Notes: generated by a model not told the origin, from the letters alone. 64,000 nucleotides of DNA from Lentzea albida (GCF_900111005.1 NZ_FOFV01000004.1:124001-188000), one strand, 5' to 3'; positions 7,353 to 16,971 are shown, counted from the first letter of the stretch. Program-made: numbers and translations.

Positions 7353-8990
7353 ATGAGCAGTGCGACCGAGCCGATCGGGAACGTCCCCGCGGACCTCCCG
7401 GACGTCCACACCACCGCGGGCAAGCTCGTTGACCTCTACCGGCGCAACGACGAGGCGGTTCACGCCGGCTCGGCGCGCGCGGTCGAAAAGCAGCACGCGA
7501 AGGGCAAGAAGACAGCCCGCGAGCGCATCGACCTCCTGCTCGACCCCGGTTCGTTCGTCGAGCTGGACGAGCTGGCGCGGCACCGCTCCACGAACTTCGG
7601 CCAGGAGAAGAACCGCCCCTACGGCGACGGCGTGGTGACCGGGTACGGCACCGTCGACGGCCGTCCGGTGTGCGTGTTCTCCCAGGACGTCACGGTCTTC
7701 GGCGGCTCGCTCGGCGAGGTCTACGGCGAGAAGATCGTCAAGGTCATGGACCTCGCGATCAAGACCGGCCGCCCGATCATCGGCATCAACGAGGGCGGCG
7801 GCGCGCGCATCCAGGAGGGCGTCGTCTCGCTCGGCCTGTACGGCGAGATCTTCTCCCGCAACGTCAAGGCGTCCGGCGTGATCCCGCAGATCTCGCTGAT
7901 CATGGGCTCGAACGCGGGCGGGCACGTCTACTCCCCCGCGCTGACCGACTTCGTGGTGATGGTCGACCAGACCTCGCACATGTTCATCACCGGCCCAGAC
8001 GTCATCAAGACCGTGACCGGCGAGGACGTCACGTTCGAGGAGCTCGGCGGCGGTCGCACGCACAACACCAAGTCGGGCAACGCGCACTACCTCGGCAGCG
8101 ACGAGGAGGACGCGATCGCGTACGTCAAGGAGCTCCTGAGCTACCTGCCGTCGAACAACCTGAGCGACTCGCCCGCGTTCGAGAGCACCCTGGCCGAGGG
8201 TTCGCTCGCCGACGCGATCACCGACGAGGACCGCGAGCTCGACACGCTCATCCCCGACTCCGCGAACCAGCCGTACGACATGCACGAGGTCATCAACCGC
8301 GTGCTCGACGACGGCGACTTCCTCGAGGTCCAGCCGCTGTTCGCGCCGAACATCCTCGTCGGCTTCGGCCGCGTGGACGGCCACAGCGTCGGCGTCGTCG
8401 CGAACCAGCCCACGCAGTTCGCCGGCTGCCTCGACATCGACGCCTCCGAGAAGGCCGCACGGTTCGTGCGCACCTGCGACGCGTTCAACATCCCGGTGCT
8501 GACGTTCGTGGACGTGCCCGGCTTCCTGCCCGGCACCGACCAGGAGTGGAACGGCATCATCCGCCGCGGCGCCAAGCTGATCTACGCCTACGCCGAGGCC
8601 ACCGTGCCGCTGGTCACCGTCATCACGCGCAAGGCGTACGGCGGCGCGTACGACGTCATGGGCTCCAAGCACCTGGGCGCCGACATCAACCTCGCGTGGC
8701 CCACGGCGCAGATCGCGGTCATGGGCGCGTCGGGCGCGGCGAACATCGTGCACCGCAAGACGCTGGCCGCCGCCGCTTCCAACGGCGAGGACGTGGACGC
8801 CCTGCGTGCGCAGCTGCAGCAGGAGTACGAGGACACGCTGTGCAACCCGTACGTGGCCGCCGAGCGCGGGTACGTCGACTCGGTGATCCCGCCGTCCTAC
8901 ACCCGCGGGTACGTGGCGCGGGCGCTGTCGATGCTGCGGGACAAGCGCGAGACGCTGCCGCCCAAGAAGCACGGGAACATCCCGCTGTGA
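7353..8990 (+). CDS. accD5: Acyl-CoA (propionyl-CoA) carboxylase beta subunit
   Basis: A 545-residue carboxyltransferase subunit that carries CO2 from biotin to acetyl- or propionyl-CoA, giving malonyl- or methylmalonyl-CoA. N-half: [37 protein letters not shown], and the oxyanion segment [20 protein letters not shown]-half: [38 protein letters not shown] and [19 protein letters not shown]. Length and order match mycobacterial AccD5. ATG 7353 follows a TAGGCT box by 8 nt. Its stop overlaps the accE start (GTGA). Together with AccE and the distant AccA3 it forms the long-chain/propionyl carboxylase complex. Which acyl-CoA is preferred cannot be read off directly. Confidence 0.93.
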   Translation: MSSATEPIGNVPADLPDVHTTAGKLVDLYRRNDEAVHAGSARAVEKQHAKGKKTARERIDLLLDPGSFVELDELARHRSTNFGQEKNRPYGDGVVTGYGTVDGRPVCVFSQDVTVFGGSLGEVYGEKIVKVMDLAIKTGRPIIGINEGGGARIQEGVVSLGLYGEIFSRNVKASGVIPQISLIMGSNAGGHVYSPALTDFVVMVDQTSHMFITGPDVIKTVTGEDVTFEELGGGRTHNTKSGNAHYLGSDEEDAIAYVKELLSYLPSNNLSDSPAFESTLAEGSLADAITDEDRELDTLIPDSANQPYDMHEVINRVLDDGDFLEVQPLFAPNILVGFGRVDGHSVGVVANQPTQFAGCLDIDASEKAARFVRTCDAFNIPVLTFVDVPGFLPGTDQEWNGIIRRGAKLIYAYAEATVPLVTVITRKAYGGAYDVMGSKHLGADINLAWPTAQIAVMGASGAANIVHRKTLAAAASNGEDVDALRAQLQQEYEDTLCNPYVAAERGYVDSVIPPSYTRGYVARALSMLRDKRETLPPKKHGNIPL

Positions 8991-9214
8991 CCGCGCCCGA
9001 GGAGAAGGCACAGCCGCTGCTGAAGGTCGTCAAAGGCACGCCCGACGACCACCAGCTCGCCGCGCTGACCGCGGTCATCGCCGGGCTGGCCTCGGCCGCC
9101 CCGGCAGAGGAGACGCCTGAGCGGCGTTCGGAGTGGGCCAACCACGCCCGGCGCGTGCGCAGGCCGCTCCAGCACGGGCCGGGCGCGTGGCGCGCGTCCG
9201 GTTTCCCCGGCTAG
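8987..9214 (+). CDS. accE5: Acyl-CoA carboxylase epsilon subunit
   Basis: A 75-residue protein starting with GTG inside the accD stop (GTGA, 8987-8990). The core segment [20 protein letters not shown] is the conserved helix of actinobacterial carboxylase epsilon subunits, and the C-terminus [12 protein letters not shown] is the usual W-x-x-S tail. Epsilon subunits bind the alpha/beta complex and raise carboxylase activity in mycobacteria and streptomycetes. Strict coupling to accD supports the assignment. Confidence 0.87.
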   Translation: MTAPEEKAQPLLKVVKGTPDDHQLAALTAVIAGLASAAPAEETPERRSEWANHARRVRRPLQHGPGAWRASGFPG

Positions 9215-9221
9215 GAGCCGG
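9207..9221. terminator. Small hairpin between accE and a convergent gene
   Basis: CCGGCT and AGCCGG pair around AGG, which contains part of the accE stop. It is short (6 bp) and has no T-run, so it is a weak candidate bidirectional terminator. Confidence 0.35.
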
Positions 9222-9224
9222 CAG

Positions 9225-9614
9225 CTAGGAGCACGCCACCCGGCGGCTCGTGACGTCCAGGCCGACGGCGACCTCGCGACAGCGGGTCTCGCCGTCGACC
9301 TGCAGCTTCAGCGTCCAGAACGCGCTGCCGTACGCGCTCGTCCGGCGCAGCACCTCGACGCCCGCGTGGTTGAGCGGCATGCCGGAGCGCACCGCGGGCA
9401 CGACGGAGGAGAGCAACGCGTTCTCCGCGCGATCGGCGGTGTCGGCGAACGGCCAGATGGGCACTCCATAGCCGATCGGGTCACTCGCGAGCACGCTTCC
9501 AACGCCCCACGATCCAATGAGGCCGCCGAGCACGACGAGCAGTGCCGCGATCCGTCTGCGCTTGCCGTCGCGATCGGAACCGCGTTCGGTGAGGACAAGC
9601 ACCCAGCGCTTCAC
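9225..9614 (-). CDS. Small membrane-anchored protein of unknown function
   Basis: A 129-residue protein with a basic N-terminus (RGSDRDGKRRR), one transmembrane helix at about 22-43 (IAALLVVLGGLIGSWGVGSV) and an exported C-terminal domain containing two cysteines (TRCREVAVGLDV and a terminal RRVACS) that could form a disulfide. No family is recognised. It is convergent with accE (10-bp gap) and divergent from the MFS exporter. GTG start at 9614. Confidence 0.6.
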   Translation of the reverse strand: MKRWVLVLTERGSDRDGKRRRIAALLVVLGGLIGSWGVGSVLASDPIGYGVPIWPFADTADRAENALLSSVVPAVRSGMPLNHAGVEVLRRTSAYGSAFWTLKLQVDGETRCREVAVGLDVTSRRVACS

Positions 9615-9626
9615 TCTCCCGAGAGT
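9613..9626. promoter_or_regulatory. Short palindrome between divergent genes
   Basis: ACTCTC and GAGAGT are exact inverted halves separated by CC. The site overlaps the GTG start of the minus-strand membrane gene and lies about 24 bp before the likely start of the MFS exporter, a position suited to an operator. No regulator gene is adjacent. Confidence 0.4.
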
Positions 9627-9649
9627 GCCGATTGAAGAGGTGATCGCGC

Positions 9650-11101
9650 ATCAGTAGTACTACTCGGACGGACCGCGAGAACTGGCGGACCGTGTACGCG
9701 CTGTGCGTCGGCTTCTTCATGACGCTGCTGGACACGACCATCGTCAACGTCGCGCTGCCGTCGATGATCACCGATCTGGGTGCCACCCTGAACGACGTCA
9801 TCTGGGTGGTGAGCGCCTACCTGCTGGCGTTCGCCGTGCCGTTGCTGCTGACCGGGCGGCTGGGCGACCGGTTCGGGCCGAAGCGGCTCTACGGCATCGG
9901 GCTCGTGCTCTTCCTCGGGGCGTCGCTGGCCTGCGGCCTCTCGACCAGCGCGGAGGCGTTGATCGCCGCCCGCGTCTTCCAGGGCCTGGGCGCCGCGGCC
10001 ATGACGCCGCAGACGATGGCGTTCATCACGCACCTGTTCCCGCCGGCCAAGCGCGGCGCGGCCCTCGGCATGTGGGGGTCGGTGGCCGGGCTCGCGACGG
10101 TCTCCGGGCCGTTGCTCGGCGGGGTGCTGGTCACGCACCTGGGCTGGGAGTGGATCTTCTTCGTGAACCTCCCGATCGGTGTGCTCGCGCTCGTGCTGCT
10201 GTTCCTGTGGGTGCCCGACCTGCAGCCGAACCGCGCGCCGCGGTTCGACGTGCTGGGCGTCGTGCTGTGCTGCCTCGGGCTCGGGCTGCTGGTGTTCGGC
10301 ATCCAGAACGGCGAGCACTACCGGTGGGGACGCGTGGCGGGGCCGATCACGGTCGCCGAGATCATCGCGGCCGGGGTGCTGTTCCTCGCCCTGTTCGTGC
10401 TCTGGCAGGCGTCGGCGCGCAACCCCGAGCCGCTGATGCCGCTGCGGATCTTCCGCAACCGCAACTTCTCGCTCGGCAACCTCGCGAACATCGCCATCGG
10501 CATCACCGTGACCGGTGTGTTCGTGCCGCTCGCGCTGTTCCTGCAGACCGTGCCGAAGCTGTCTCCGCTGATGACGGGCCTGGTCACGGCCCCGGCGTCG
10601 CTGATGTCCGGGGTGGTGGCGATCTTCGCGGGGCGGCTGTCGAACCGGGCGGACGCCAAGTTCCTGCCGATCACCGGATTCGCGCTGATGGCGGCCGGGA
10701 TCCTCGCGATGACGTTCCTGCTGGGCGACGGGCCGCAGTGGGTGCTGCTGCCGTCGATGATCGCCCTCGGCGTCGGCATGGGGCTCGTGTTCTCGCCGCT
10801 CACGAACATCTCCACGCGCACGCTCGACCGGTCGCTGCTGGGCGCCGGGTCCGGCATCTACAACACCTCCCGGCAGTTCGGGAACGTGCTGGGCAGCGCC
10901 GCGACGGCGGCCGTGCTGCAGATCGTGCTGGCCGCGACCGGCGACTTCACCACGGCCGTGCGGGCGGCGTTCTTCCTGCTCCTGGCGGTGACGGTGCTGG
11001 GCATCGCCGCCGCGCTCGCCTTTCGGCAGGTCGCCGCGCCGAGCGTGACAGACTCGGCGCGTGCGTCTGATCCTGGCCTCCCAGTCACCCGCCCGTCTTA
11101 G
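9650..11101 (+). CDS. MFS drug-exporter-like transporter (DHA2 family)
   Basis: A proton-antiport exporter with about 14 transmembrane helices. Markers: MTLLDTTIVNVALP in TM1 (motif D1), WVVSAYLLAFAVPLLLTGRL with GDRFGPKRLYGIG (motif A), and GLATVSGPLLGGVL (motif C). The normal family start would be about 14 residues before the GTG at 9692; the residues ISSTTRTDRENWRT at 9650-9691 look like family N-terminus, but the codon at the expected start is ATC (9650), with GAGGTGA just upstream. So either a rare ATC start or the internal GTG 9692 is used. The last 41 bp overlap the maf start. The substrate is unknown. Confidence 0.85.
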   Translation: MSSTTRTDRENWRTVYALCVGFFMTLLDTTIVNVALPSMITDLGATLNDVIWVVSAYLLAFAVPLLLTGRLGDRFGPKRLYGIGLVLFLGASLACGLSTSAEALIAARVFQGLGAAAMTPQTMAFITHLFPPAKRGAALGMWGSVAGLATVSGPLLGGVLVTHLGWEWIFFVNLPIGVLALVLLFLWVPDLQPNRAPRFDVLGVVLCCLGLGLLVFGIQNGEHYRWGRVAGPITVAEIIAAGVLFLALFVLWQASARNPEPLMPLRIFRNRNFSLGNLANIAIGITVTGVFVPLALFLQTVPKLSPLMTGLVTAPASLMSGVVAIFAGRLSNRADAKFLPITGFALMAAGILAMTFLLGDGPQWVLLPSMIALGVGMGLVFSPLTNISTRTLDRSLLGAGSGIYNTSRQFGNVLGSAATAAVLQIVLAATGDFTTAVRAAFFLLLAVTVLGIAAALAFRQVAAPSVTDSARASDPGLPVTRPS

Positions 11102-11660
11102 CGTCCTGCGGTCCGCGGGCGTCGAGCCCGTCGTCCGGGTCTCCGGCGTCGACGAGGACGCGCTGGTCGCGTCGTTGCAGGACCCGACGCCCGAGGAGAC
11201 CGTGGTCGCGCTGTCGGCGGCCAAGGCGGAGGCGATCGAGCACGACGACGAGTGCGTGGTCGTCGGCTGCGACTCGATGCTGCTCTTCGAGGGCGAGCTG
11301 GTGGGCAAGCCCGGTACGCCCGAGGTCGCGCGCGAGCGGTGGCGGCGGGTGGCCGGCAAGAGCGGCGTGCTGATCACCGGCCACACCGTGCTGCGCGTGT
11401 CCGGCGGGAAGGTGGTCGACCGGGCGAGCGCGGCCGACTCGACGACCGTGCGGTTCGGCACGCCGTCGGACGAGGAGCTGGAGGCCTACATCGCGACGGG
11501 CGAGCCGCTGCACGTCGCCGGCGGCTTCACGATCGACGGGCTCGGCGGCTGGTTCGTCGACGGCATCGAGGGCGACCACACGTCGGTCATCGGCATCAGC
11601 CTGCCCCTCACCCGCCGCCTCCTGGGCCAGCTGGGTGTTTCCGTGTCCACACTCTGGTAG
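11061..11660 (+). CDS. maf: Maf-type nucleoside triphosphate pyrophosphatase
   Basis: A 199-residue Maf protein. LILASQSPARLSVL is the N-terminal signature with the phosphate-binding Ser/Arg; GCDSMLLFEGELVGKP carries the catalytic Asp; ITGHTVLRV and TVRFGTPSDEELEAYIATGEPLH follow; GLGGWFVDGIEGDHTSVIGI is the C-terminal signature. Members hydrolyse non-canonical or methylated NTPs. The GTG start lies inside the 3' end of the MFS gene (41-bp overlap). Gene order carboxylase beta, epsilon, maf, alpha parallels M. tuberculosis, with insertions. Confidence 0.9.
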   Translation: MRLILASQSPARLSVLRSAGVEPVVRVSGVDEDALVASLQDPTPEETVVALSAAKAEAIEHDDECVVVGCDSMLLFEGELVGKPGTPEVARERWRRVAGKSGVLITGHTVLRVSGGKVVDRASAADSTTVRFGTPSDEELEAYIATGEPLHVAGGFTIDGLGGWFVDGIEGDHTSVIGISLPLTRRLLGQLGVSVSTLW

Positions 11661-11699
11661 ACGCTGGTCACAGTTCACCTGATCGGGGAAGACTGCCTC

Positions 11700-11713
11700 C
11701 AACGCCGGCGTTG
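11700..11713. promoter_or_regulatory. 14-bp perfect palindrome upstream of the symporter
   Basis: CAACGCCGGCGTTG is an exact palindrome in the 184-bp gap between maf and the dicarboxylate symporter. It may be an operator for the symporter or the stem of a maf terminator; no T-run follows. Confidence 0.4.
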
Positions 11714-11844
11714 GGGGCTAGCGGTGAACGAGTACTTGACGCGTCGCAGGAACATCGACCTGGCACGCAGGACGAGCACGGGTTGTCGGAGCTAACGCCT
11801 CCGCCACCCCTCGCTCAGCACATCCCTGCCCAGGAGATGCTCCG

Positions 11845-13131
11845 ATGTCGTTCGTCCAGACATATCGCAAGCCCAAGGTCTTCGGATTCACCGTTCTAGG
11901 AGCGCTCGTCCTCGGCGCGCTCGCCGGCTGGCTCGGCAAGGGCACGTGGCTCGCGCCCGTCCTCGCCAAGATCGGCTCCACGTTCACCGCCCTGCTGCAG
12001 CTCACCGTCATCCCGCTCGTGTTCACCGCGATCGTGGTCGGCATCGCGTCGCTGCGGAACCTCGGCGGCGGCCGCACCGCCGCGCGCCTGGGCGGCAAGA
12101 CGTTCCTGTGGTTCGCCATCACGTCGTTCATCGCGGTGCTGATCGGCATCGCGGTCGCGTCGATCCTCAAGCCCGGCAACGGGTTGCAGATCGAACCCGC
12201 CGCCGGTGCCGTCGACAAGCTCGCCAAGCGCGCGTCCGGCTCGTGGCAGGCGCTGCTCGACAACCTGGTGCCCACCAACATCTTCAGCGCGTTCACCGAG
12301 GGCGACGTGCTGCAGGTCGTGTTCATCGCGGTGCTGGTCGGCTTCGCCGCCTACGCGCTCGGCGACAAGGCCGCGCCGTTCACGAACCTCGTCCGCTCGT
12401 TCTTCGAGATCATCCAGAAGGTCGTCGGCTGGATCATCCTGCTGGCCCCGATCGGCATCTTCGGCCTCATCGGCAACGCGGTCGCCTCCTACGGCAACTC
12501 GTTCGTGAAGCCGCTGTTCTCGCTGATCCTGGCCGTGTACCTCGGCTCGGCGCTGGTGCTGTTCGTCGTCTACCCGGTCCTGCTGAAGTTCGTCGGCAAG
12601 ACCTCGCCGGTCGAGTTCTTCCGCAAGGCGGGCACCGCGCTGCAGTTCGCGTTCGTGTCGCGCTCCTCGGGCGCCACGCTCCCGTTGTCCCGCAAGGCCG
12701 CCACCGACCTCGGCGTGCCGAACGAGTACGCGAACTTCGCCGTGCCGCTCGGCACCACGACCAAGATGGACGGCTGCGCCGCGGTCTACCCGGCCGTCGC
12801 GACGATCTTCATCGCGAACCTGTTCGGCATCCAGCTCTCGGTGTGGCAGTACGTCGCGATCGTGCTCGTCGCCGTGTTCGGCGCGCTGGCCACGGCCGGC
12901 ACGACCGGCTGGTACACGATGCTCACGCTGACCCTGAGCGTCGTCGGCCTGCCGCCGCAGGTGATCGCGACCGGTGTGGCCGTGGTCTACGCGATCGACC
13001 CGATCCTCGACATGATGCGCACCGCGACCAACGTGGCCGGCCAGATCACCGTGCCGGTCGTCGTCGCGCGCACCGAGGGCCTGATCGAGGAGCCCGCCGC
13101 TCCCGCCGAGAAGGACCTGGTCAACGCCTGA
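11845..13131 (+). CDS. Dicarboxylate/amino acid:cation symporter (SDF family)
   Basis: A 428-residue GltP/DctA-like carrier of the inner membrane that takes up C4-dicarboxylates, glutamate or aspartate with H+ or Na+. Eight helices plus two re-entrant loops can be traced. Hairpin 1 contains FVSRSSGATLPLS; TM7 contains GTTTKMDGCAAVYPAVATIF, where the usual NMDGT reads KMDGC; hairpin 2 contains ATAGTTGWYTML; TM8 contains AIDPILDMMRTATNVAGQ with the substrate-binding Asp and Arg/Asn. GGAGATGCTCCG precedes ATG 11845. The NMDGT change may alter ion coupling or substrate range. Confidence 0.88.
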   Translation: MSFVQTYRKPKVFGFTVLGALVLGALAGWLGKGTWLAPVLAKIGSTFTALLQLTVIPLVFTAIVVGIASLRNLGGGRTAARLGGKTFLWFAITSFIAVLIGIAVASILKPGNGLQIEPAAGAVDKLAKRASGSWQALLDNLVPTNIFSAFTEGDVLQVVFIAVLVGFAAYALGDKAAPFTNLVRSFFEIIQKVVGWIILLAPIGIFGLIGNAVASYGNSFVKPLFSLILAVYLGSALVLFVVYPVLLKFVGKTSPVEFFRKAGTALQFAFVSRSSGATLPLSRKAATDLGVPNEYANFAVPLGTTTKMDGCAAVYPAVATIFIANLFGIQLSVWQYVAIVLVAVFGALATAGTTGWYTMLTLTLSVVGLPPQVIATGVAVVYAIDPILDMMRTATNVAGQITVPVVVARTEGLIEEPAAPAEKDLVNA

Positions 13132-13138
13132 TCAACAG

Positions 13139-13795
13139 CTAGGAATCCGCGCACGCGCGCAACTGCGACAACTTCGGCACCGGTGTGGGCCAGCCAGCGA
13201 GCTGCTCCCGCGCCGGTGCCGGCGTCGTACAGCCGATGTTCGCGCCGAGCGCCGAGAACACCTGCACGAACGCGTCGTTGCACTGGCCGTCGCAGGCGCG
13301 CTGGGCCGAGACGACGTCCGCCGTGCCGTCCTCGTTGACGTCGTGCAGCCCGAGGTACCCCGCGCTGGACAGATAGGCGGCCTGCGCGCGCGACCACGTG
13401 CCGTCCTTGCGCACGAGCACCTCGCCGAGCACCTTGCCGCCGTGCTCCCCGCGCACCAGGCACACGCTGACCGGTGCCTCCGCGCACAGCAGCGACTTGT
13501 CGGTCACCGTCGCGCCGGACTCGGCGATGGTCATCTCGAAGATGAACGGCCCCGACTCGCCGCTCACCCTGATCCGCCCGCCACCCGTTCCGGTGAGCAG
13601 CTCGACGAGGTCCCTGCCGACCGACTTGCCGATCACCACCTGGCACACGGTGGTGCCGCAGCGCAGGTTGGCGTCGGATCCGTACTGACCTGAATCGGTG
13701 CCGTCCGGCCGCTGGAAATAGGCGAACACCAGCCCCGCGAGGACGACCACGGCGGCGGCGACGGCGACCACCTGCACTGACCTGGTTCCACCCAC
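13139..13795 (-). CDS. Membrane-anchored exported protein of unknown function
   Basis: A 218-residue protein starting at GTG 13795. One transmembrane helix at about 8-26 (VVAVAAAVVVLAGLVFAYF) anchors an extracellular domain with several cysteines (CGTTVC, LLCAE, VCLVRG, CDGQC, IGCTTP, LRACADS), probably disulfide-bonded. The segment LGLHDVNEDGTADVV resembles a Ca2+-binding Asp-rich loop of FG-GAP/VCBS type. A longer reading is open upstream but would run into the accA3 start region. No family could be assigned. Confidence 0.6.
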   Translation of the reverse strand: MGGTRSVQVVAVAAAVVVLAGLVFAYFQRPDGTDSGQYGSDANLRCGTTVCQVVIGKSVGRDLVELLTGTGGGRIRVSGESGPFIFEMTIAESGATVTDKSLLCAEAPVSVCLVRGEHGGKVLGEVLVRKDGTWSRAQAAYLSSAGYLGLHDVNEDGTADVVSAQRACDGQCNDAFVQVFSALGANIGCTTPAPAREQLAGWPTPVPKLSQLRACADS

Positions 13796-13928
13796 AGCGC
13801 AGATTGTGCTCGACTGGCCCACGATGGATGTGAAGTGAGGCGTCTCTCCCTCTCGGAGTTCGTCGATTTCCGTAGACTGCGGCACCAGCCAGAGCCGTAA
13901 ATACCGGTCCAGCAGGAGGTACGACGCC

Positions 13929-15692
13929 GTGTCGCTGCGCAAGGTGCTCATCGCGAACCGCGGTGAGATCGCCGTCCGGGTCATCCGAGCCTGCCGTGAC
14001 GCCGGACTGGCGAGCGTCGCCGTCTACGCCGATCCCGACCGCGACGCGCCGTTCGTGCGGCTCGCCGACGAGGCGTTCGCGCTGGGCGGCAGCACCCCCG
14101 GCGAGAGCTACCTGTCGTTCGAGAAGGTGCTGGCGGCCGCCGCGCAGTCCGGTGCCGACTCCGTGCACCCCGGCTACGGCTTCCTGTCCGAGAACGCCGA
14201 GTTCGCGCAGGCCGTGATCGACGCCGGGCTGACGTGGATCGGCCCGACGCCGCAGGCGATCCGCGACCTCGGCGACAAGGTCACGGCGCGGCACATCGCG
14301 ATGCGCGCGGGCGCGCCGCTGGTGCCCGGCACCAAGGACCCGGTCAACGGGCCGGACGAGATCATCGCGTTCGCCTCCGAGCACGGGCTGCCCGTCGCGA
14401 TCAAGGCGGCGTTCGGCGGTGGCGGCCGTGGCCTCAAGGTCGCGCGAACTTTGGAAGAGATCCCCGAACTGTTCGACTCGGCGGTGCGCGAGGCCGTCGC
14501 CGCGTTCGGCCGCGGCGAGTGCTTCGTCGAGCGCTACCTGGACAAGCCGCGCCACGTCGAGGCGCAGGTCCTCGCCGACACCCACGGCAACGTGATCGTC
14601 GTCGGCACCCGCGACTGCTCGCTGCAGCGCCGCCACCAGAAGCTCGTCGAGGAGGCGCCCGCGCCGTTCCTGACCGACGAGCAGCGCGCCACGATCCACA
14701 GCTCCGCCAAGGCGATCTGCCTCGAAGCGGGCTACCACGGCGCCGGCACCGTCGAGTACCTCGTGGGCCTCGACGGGTCGATCTCGTTCCTGGAGGTCAA
14801 CACCCGCCTGCAGGTCGAACACCCGGTGTCGGAGGAGACGACGGGCCTCGATCTGGTGCGCGAGCAGTTCCGCATCGCCGCGGGCGAGAAGCTGCGTCAC
14901 CTCGAAGACCCCACGCCCCGTGCGCACTCCATCGAGTTCCGGATCAACGGCGAGGACGCCGGCCGCGGCTTCCTGCCCGCACCCGGCACGGTCACCACGT
15001 TCATCGCGCCGTCCGGTCCGGGTGTCCGCGTGGACGCCGGTGTGGAGAGCGGCACGGTGATCGGCGGGCAGTTCGACTCGTTGCTGGCCAAGCTGATCGT
15101 CACCGGCGAGACCCGCGAGGAGGCGCTGGCCCGCTCGCGGCGCGCCCTGGACGAGATGGTCGTCGAGGGCATGGCGACCGTGCTGCCGTTCCACCGCGTG
15201 ATCGTGCGGGACGCGGCCTTCACCGCCGAGAAGCCCGAGGGCTTCACCGTGCACACGCGGTGGATCGAGACGGAGTTCGACAACCAGATCGAACCGTTCA
15301 CCGGTGCCGCGGCAGCCGAGGACGAGTCCCCGCGCCAGACCGTGGTGGTCGAGGTCGGCGGCCGTCGCCTGGAGGTGTCGCTGCCGGGTGACCTCGCCGT
15401 CGGTGCGGCCCGTCCTGCCGCCGCGGCGAAGAAGCCCAAGGCGAAGCGCGCCGGCGGCAGCTCCGCCGCCGTGTCGGGTGACGCGGTGGCGGCCCCGATG
15501 CAGGGCACGATCGTGAAGGTGGCCGTCGAGGACGGGCAGGCCGTCGAGGCGGGCGACCTGATCGTCGTGCTGGAGGCCATGAAGATGGAGAACCCGGTGA
15601 CGGCGCACAAGGCCGGCACGGTGACGGGCCTCGCGGCCGCGCCCGGCGACCCGATCACCCAGGGCACCGTGATCTGCGAGCTGAAGGACTGA
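13929..15692 (+). CDS. accA3: Acyl-CoA carboxylase alpha subunit (biotin carboxylase + biotin carrier)
   Basis: A 587-residue AccA3-type fusion. Residues 1-450 are biotin carboxylase: [30 protein letters not shown], the ATP-grasp loop [14 protein letters not shown] and [17 protein letters not shown] with catalytic Arg/Glu. A linker with Ala/Lys stretches leads to a C-terminal BCCP domain with EAMKMENPV, whose second Lys is the biotin site. It carboxylates biotin for AccD/AccE (and probably other beta subunits). The GTG start at 13929 is preceded by AGGAGG with good spacing, unlike most leaderless genes here. Biotinylation would need BirA at 6432-7235. Confidence 0.95.
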   Translation: MSLRKVLIANRGEIAVRVIRACRDAGLASVAVYADPDRDAPFVRLADEAFALGGSTPGESYLSFEKVLAAAAQSGADSVHPGYGFLSENAEFAQAVIDAGLTWIGPTPQAIRDLGDKVTARHIAMRAGAPLVPGTKDPVNGPDEIIAFASEHGLPVAIKAAFGGGGRGLKVARTLEEIPELFDSAVREAVAAFGRGECFVERYLDKPRHVEAQVLADTHGNVIVVGTRDCSLQRRHQKLVEEAPAPFLTDEQRATIHSSAKAICLEAGYHGAGTVEYLVGLDGSISFLEVNTRLQVEHPVSEETTGLDLVREQFRIAAGEKLRHLEDPTPRAHSIEFRINGEDAGRGFLPAPGTVTTFIAPSGPGVRVDAGVESGTVIGGQFDSLLAKLIVTGETREEALARSRRALDEMVVEGMATVLPFHRVIVRDAAFTAEKPEGFTVHTRWIETEFDNQIEPFTGAAAAEDESPRQTVVVEVGGRRLEVSLPGDLAVGAARPAAAAKKPKAKRAGGSSAAVSGDAVAAPMQGTIVKVAVEDGQAVEAGDLIVVLEAMKMENPVTAHKAGTVTGLAAAPGDPITQGTVICELKD

Positions 15693-15710
15693 GCTGCCGG
15701 GTCGCTCACC

Positions 15711-15716
15711 TACGAT
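15711..15716 (+). promoter_or_regulatory. -10 box for DUF1707 gene
   Basis: TACGAT followed by exactly 7 nt and then GTG 15724. The same TANNNT-N7-GTGAGCGAC arrangement occurs at the second DUF1707 gene (50806-50819). Confidence 0.6.
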
Positions 15717-15723
15717 TGGGTTC

Positions 15724-16110
15724 GTGAGCGACCCGAGCAGGGACATCCGCATCGGTGACACCGAGCGGCAGCAGGCGTTGCAGGTCCTCGGCGAGCACAT
15801 GAGCGCGGGCCGCATCGACATCACGGAGTACGGCGAGCGGTCCGCGAAGATCACCACCGCGAAGACCCGCGGCGAGCTGATGGCGTTGTTCTACGACCTG
15901 CCCGACCCGCGGCCGCAGTTCGTGGCACCCGTGCCGATGTTCAACGAGCCCGTGCGGACGCCCGCGCGCCGCTGGGAGGGCGCGGTCGTCCCCGTCGTGG
16001 GCATCGCGACGGTGATCCTCTTCTTCGCGCTGGTGAGGAACCCGCTGATCTTCCTGCTGGTGCCCGCCGTGGCGATCCTGTGGGCCCAGTGGAACGGACG
16101 CCGGCGCTGA
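15724..16110 (+). CDS. DUF1707 domain membrane protein
   Basis: A 128-residue protein. The N-terminal DUF1707 domain (IRIGDTERQQALQVLGEH, then GRIDITEYGERSAKITTAKT, then RGELMALFYDLPD) is a widespread actinobacterial module of unknown role, often at the N-terminus of small membrane proteins. Two closely spaced hydrophobic segments follow (about 84-102 and 106-122), with a basic C-terminus. It overlaps the downstream HAD gene, so the two are probably co-transcribed. Confidence 0.8.
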   Translation: MSDPSRDIRIGDTERQQALQVLGEHMSAGRIDITEYGERSAKITTAKTRGELMALFYDLPDPRPQFVAPVPMFNEPVRTPARRWEGAVVPVVGIATVILFFALVRNPLIFLLVPAVAILWAQWNGRRR

Positions 16111-16856
16111 AACCGTTGCTGCTGCTGGACCTCGACGGCGTGCTGAGGTCGTTCCCGCCGATCGCGCCCGAGGTCGCCGCCCGCGCCTTCGAGCCGTCGC
16201 TGCTGCGCCGAGCCGTCACCGGCCAGATCACCGACGAGCAGTGGCGCAAGGAGGCGGACTTCCCCGTCTCGACCGGCGAGGTGATCGCCGAGGCGCTGGC
16301 GTTGGTGCGCATGGCGCGCAGGCAGTGCTTCGTGGCGTTGCTGACCAACGCGACCACAAGGCTCGAGGAAGACCTCGTGGCGCTCGGCCTCGACGCCGAG
16401 GTCGACGCGGTCTTCAACTCGGCGCGGCTCGGCCTCGCGAAGCCGGACCCGGCCGTCTACCGGCGCGTGCTCGACGAACTCGGGTACTCGACCGGCGTGT
16501 TCTGCGACGACACCGCCGAGAACGCGGCGGCCGCGTCCGAGGCGGGCCTGGACGGCGTGCACGTGCCGGACGTCGCGGCGCTGCGCAGGGCGCTGGCCGT
16601 GCGGGACCTGATCCCGCCGACCGTGCTGCTCATCCTGCCGGACCGCGACGAGGCCGAGGAGCTGGCCGCCGAACTGCTGGAGGCCGGCTGGGGCCCGTGC
16701 CACGTGCACCGGGACATGCTGGCGGGCGAGGACGACGCCGAGGACGTGGACTGGGTGGTCGAGCTGACCACGGCGCCGGACGGGTCGCCGGCGTCCGCGC
16801 ACCGGGCCGAGCTCGACGAGCTGGCGGAGGAGCACGACGGGTTCACGGGCGACTAG
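16080..16856 (+). CDS. HAD-family phosphatase with C-terminal RraB-like domain
   Basis: A 258-residue protein. HAD motif I is LLLLDLDGVL (nucleophile Asp), motif II is in FVALLTNAT, and motif III/IV is RLGLAKPDPAVYRRVL plus GVFCDDTAENAAAA. After about residue 170 comes a second small domain (PTVLLILPDRDEAEELAAELLEAGW, ending DDAEDVDWVVELT) that resembles the RraB/DUF695 fold seen in RNase E regulators; that link is by pattern only. The start is GTG 16080 or GTG 16089, both inside the DUF1707 gene. The substrate is unknown. Confidence 0.75.
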   Translation: MGPVERTPALKPLLLLDLDGVLRSFPPIAPEVAARAFEPSLLRRAVTGQITDEQWRKEADFPVSTGEVIAEALALVRMARRQCFVALLTNATTRLEEDLVALGLDAEVDAVFNSARLGLAKPDPAVYRRVLDELGYSTGVFCDDTAENAAAASEAGLDGVHVPDVAALRRALAVRDLIPPTVLLILPDRDEAEELAAELLEAGWGPCHVHRDMLAGEDDAEDVDWVVELTTAPDGSPASAHRAELDELAEEHDGFTGD

Positions 16857-16971
16857 GTCGCCGGCCGCGCGACACCACGCGCCGTCGGCGACCAGCCCTT
16901 GGCCACGCAGCACCACGAGCCCACCCGCGCCCAGCGCCCCAGCCGACCAGCACCACCACCCCACCGGCGAC

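Noticed and set aside
12987..15857. Long minus-strand open frame opposite the symporter end and accA3
   Set aside because: Antisense shadow of accA3; composition is Arg/His/Gly-rich and carries no motif.
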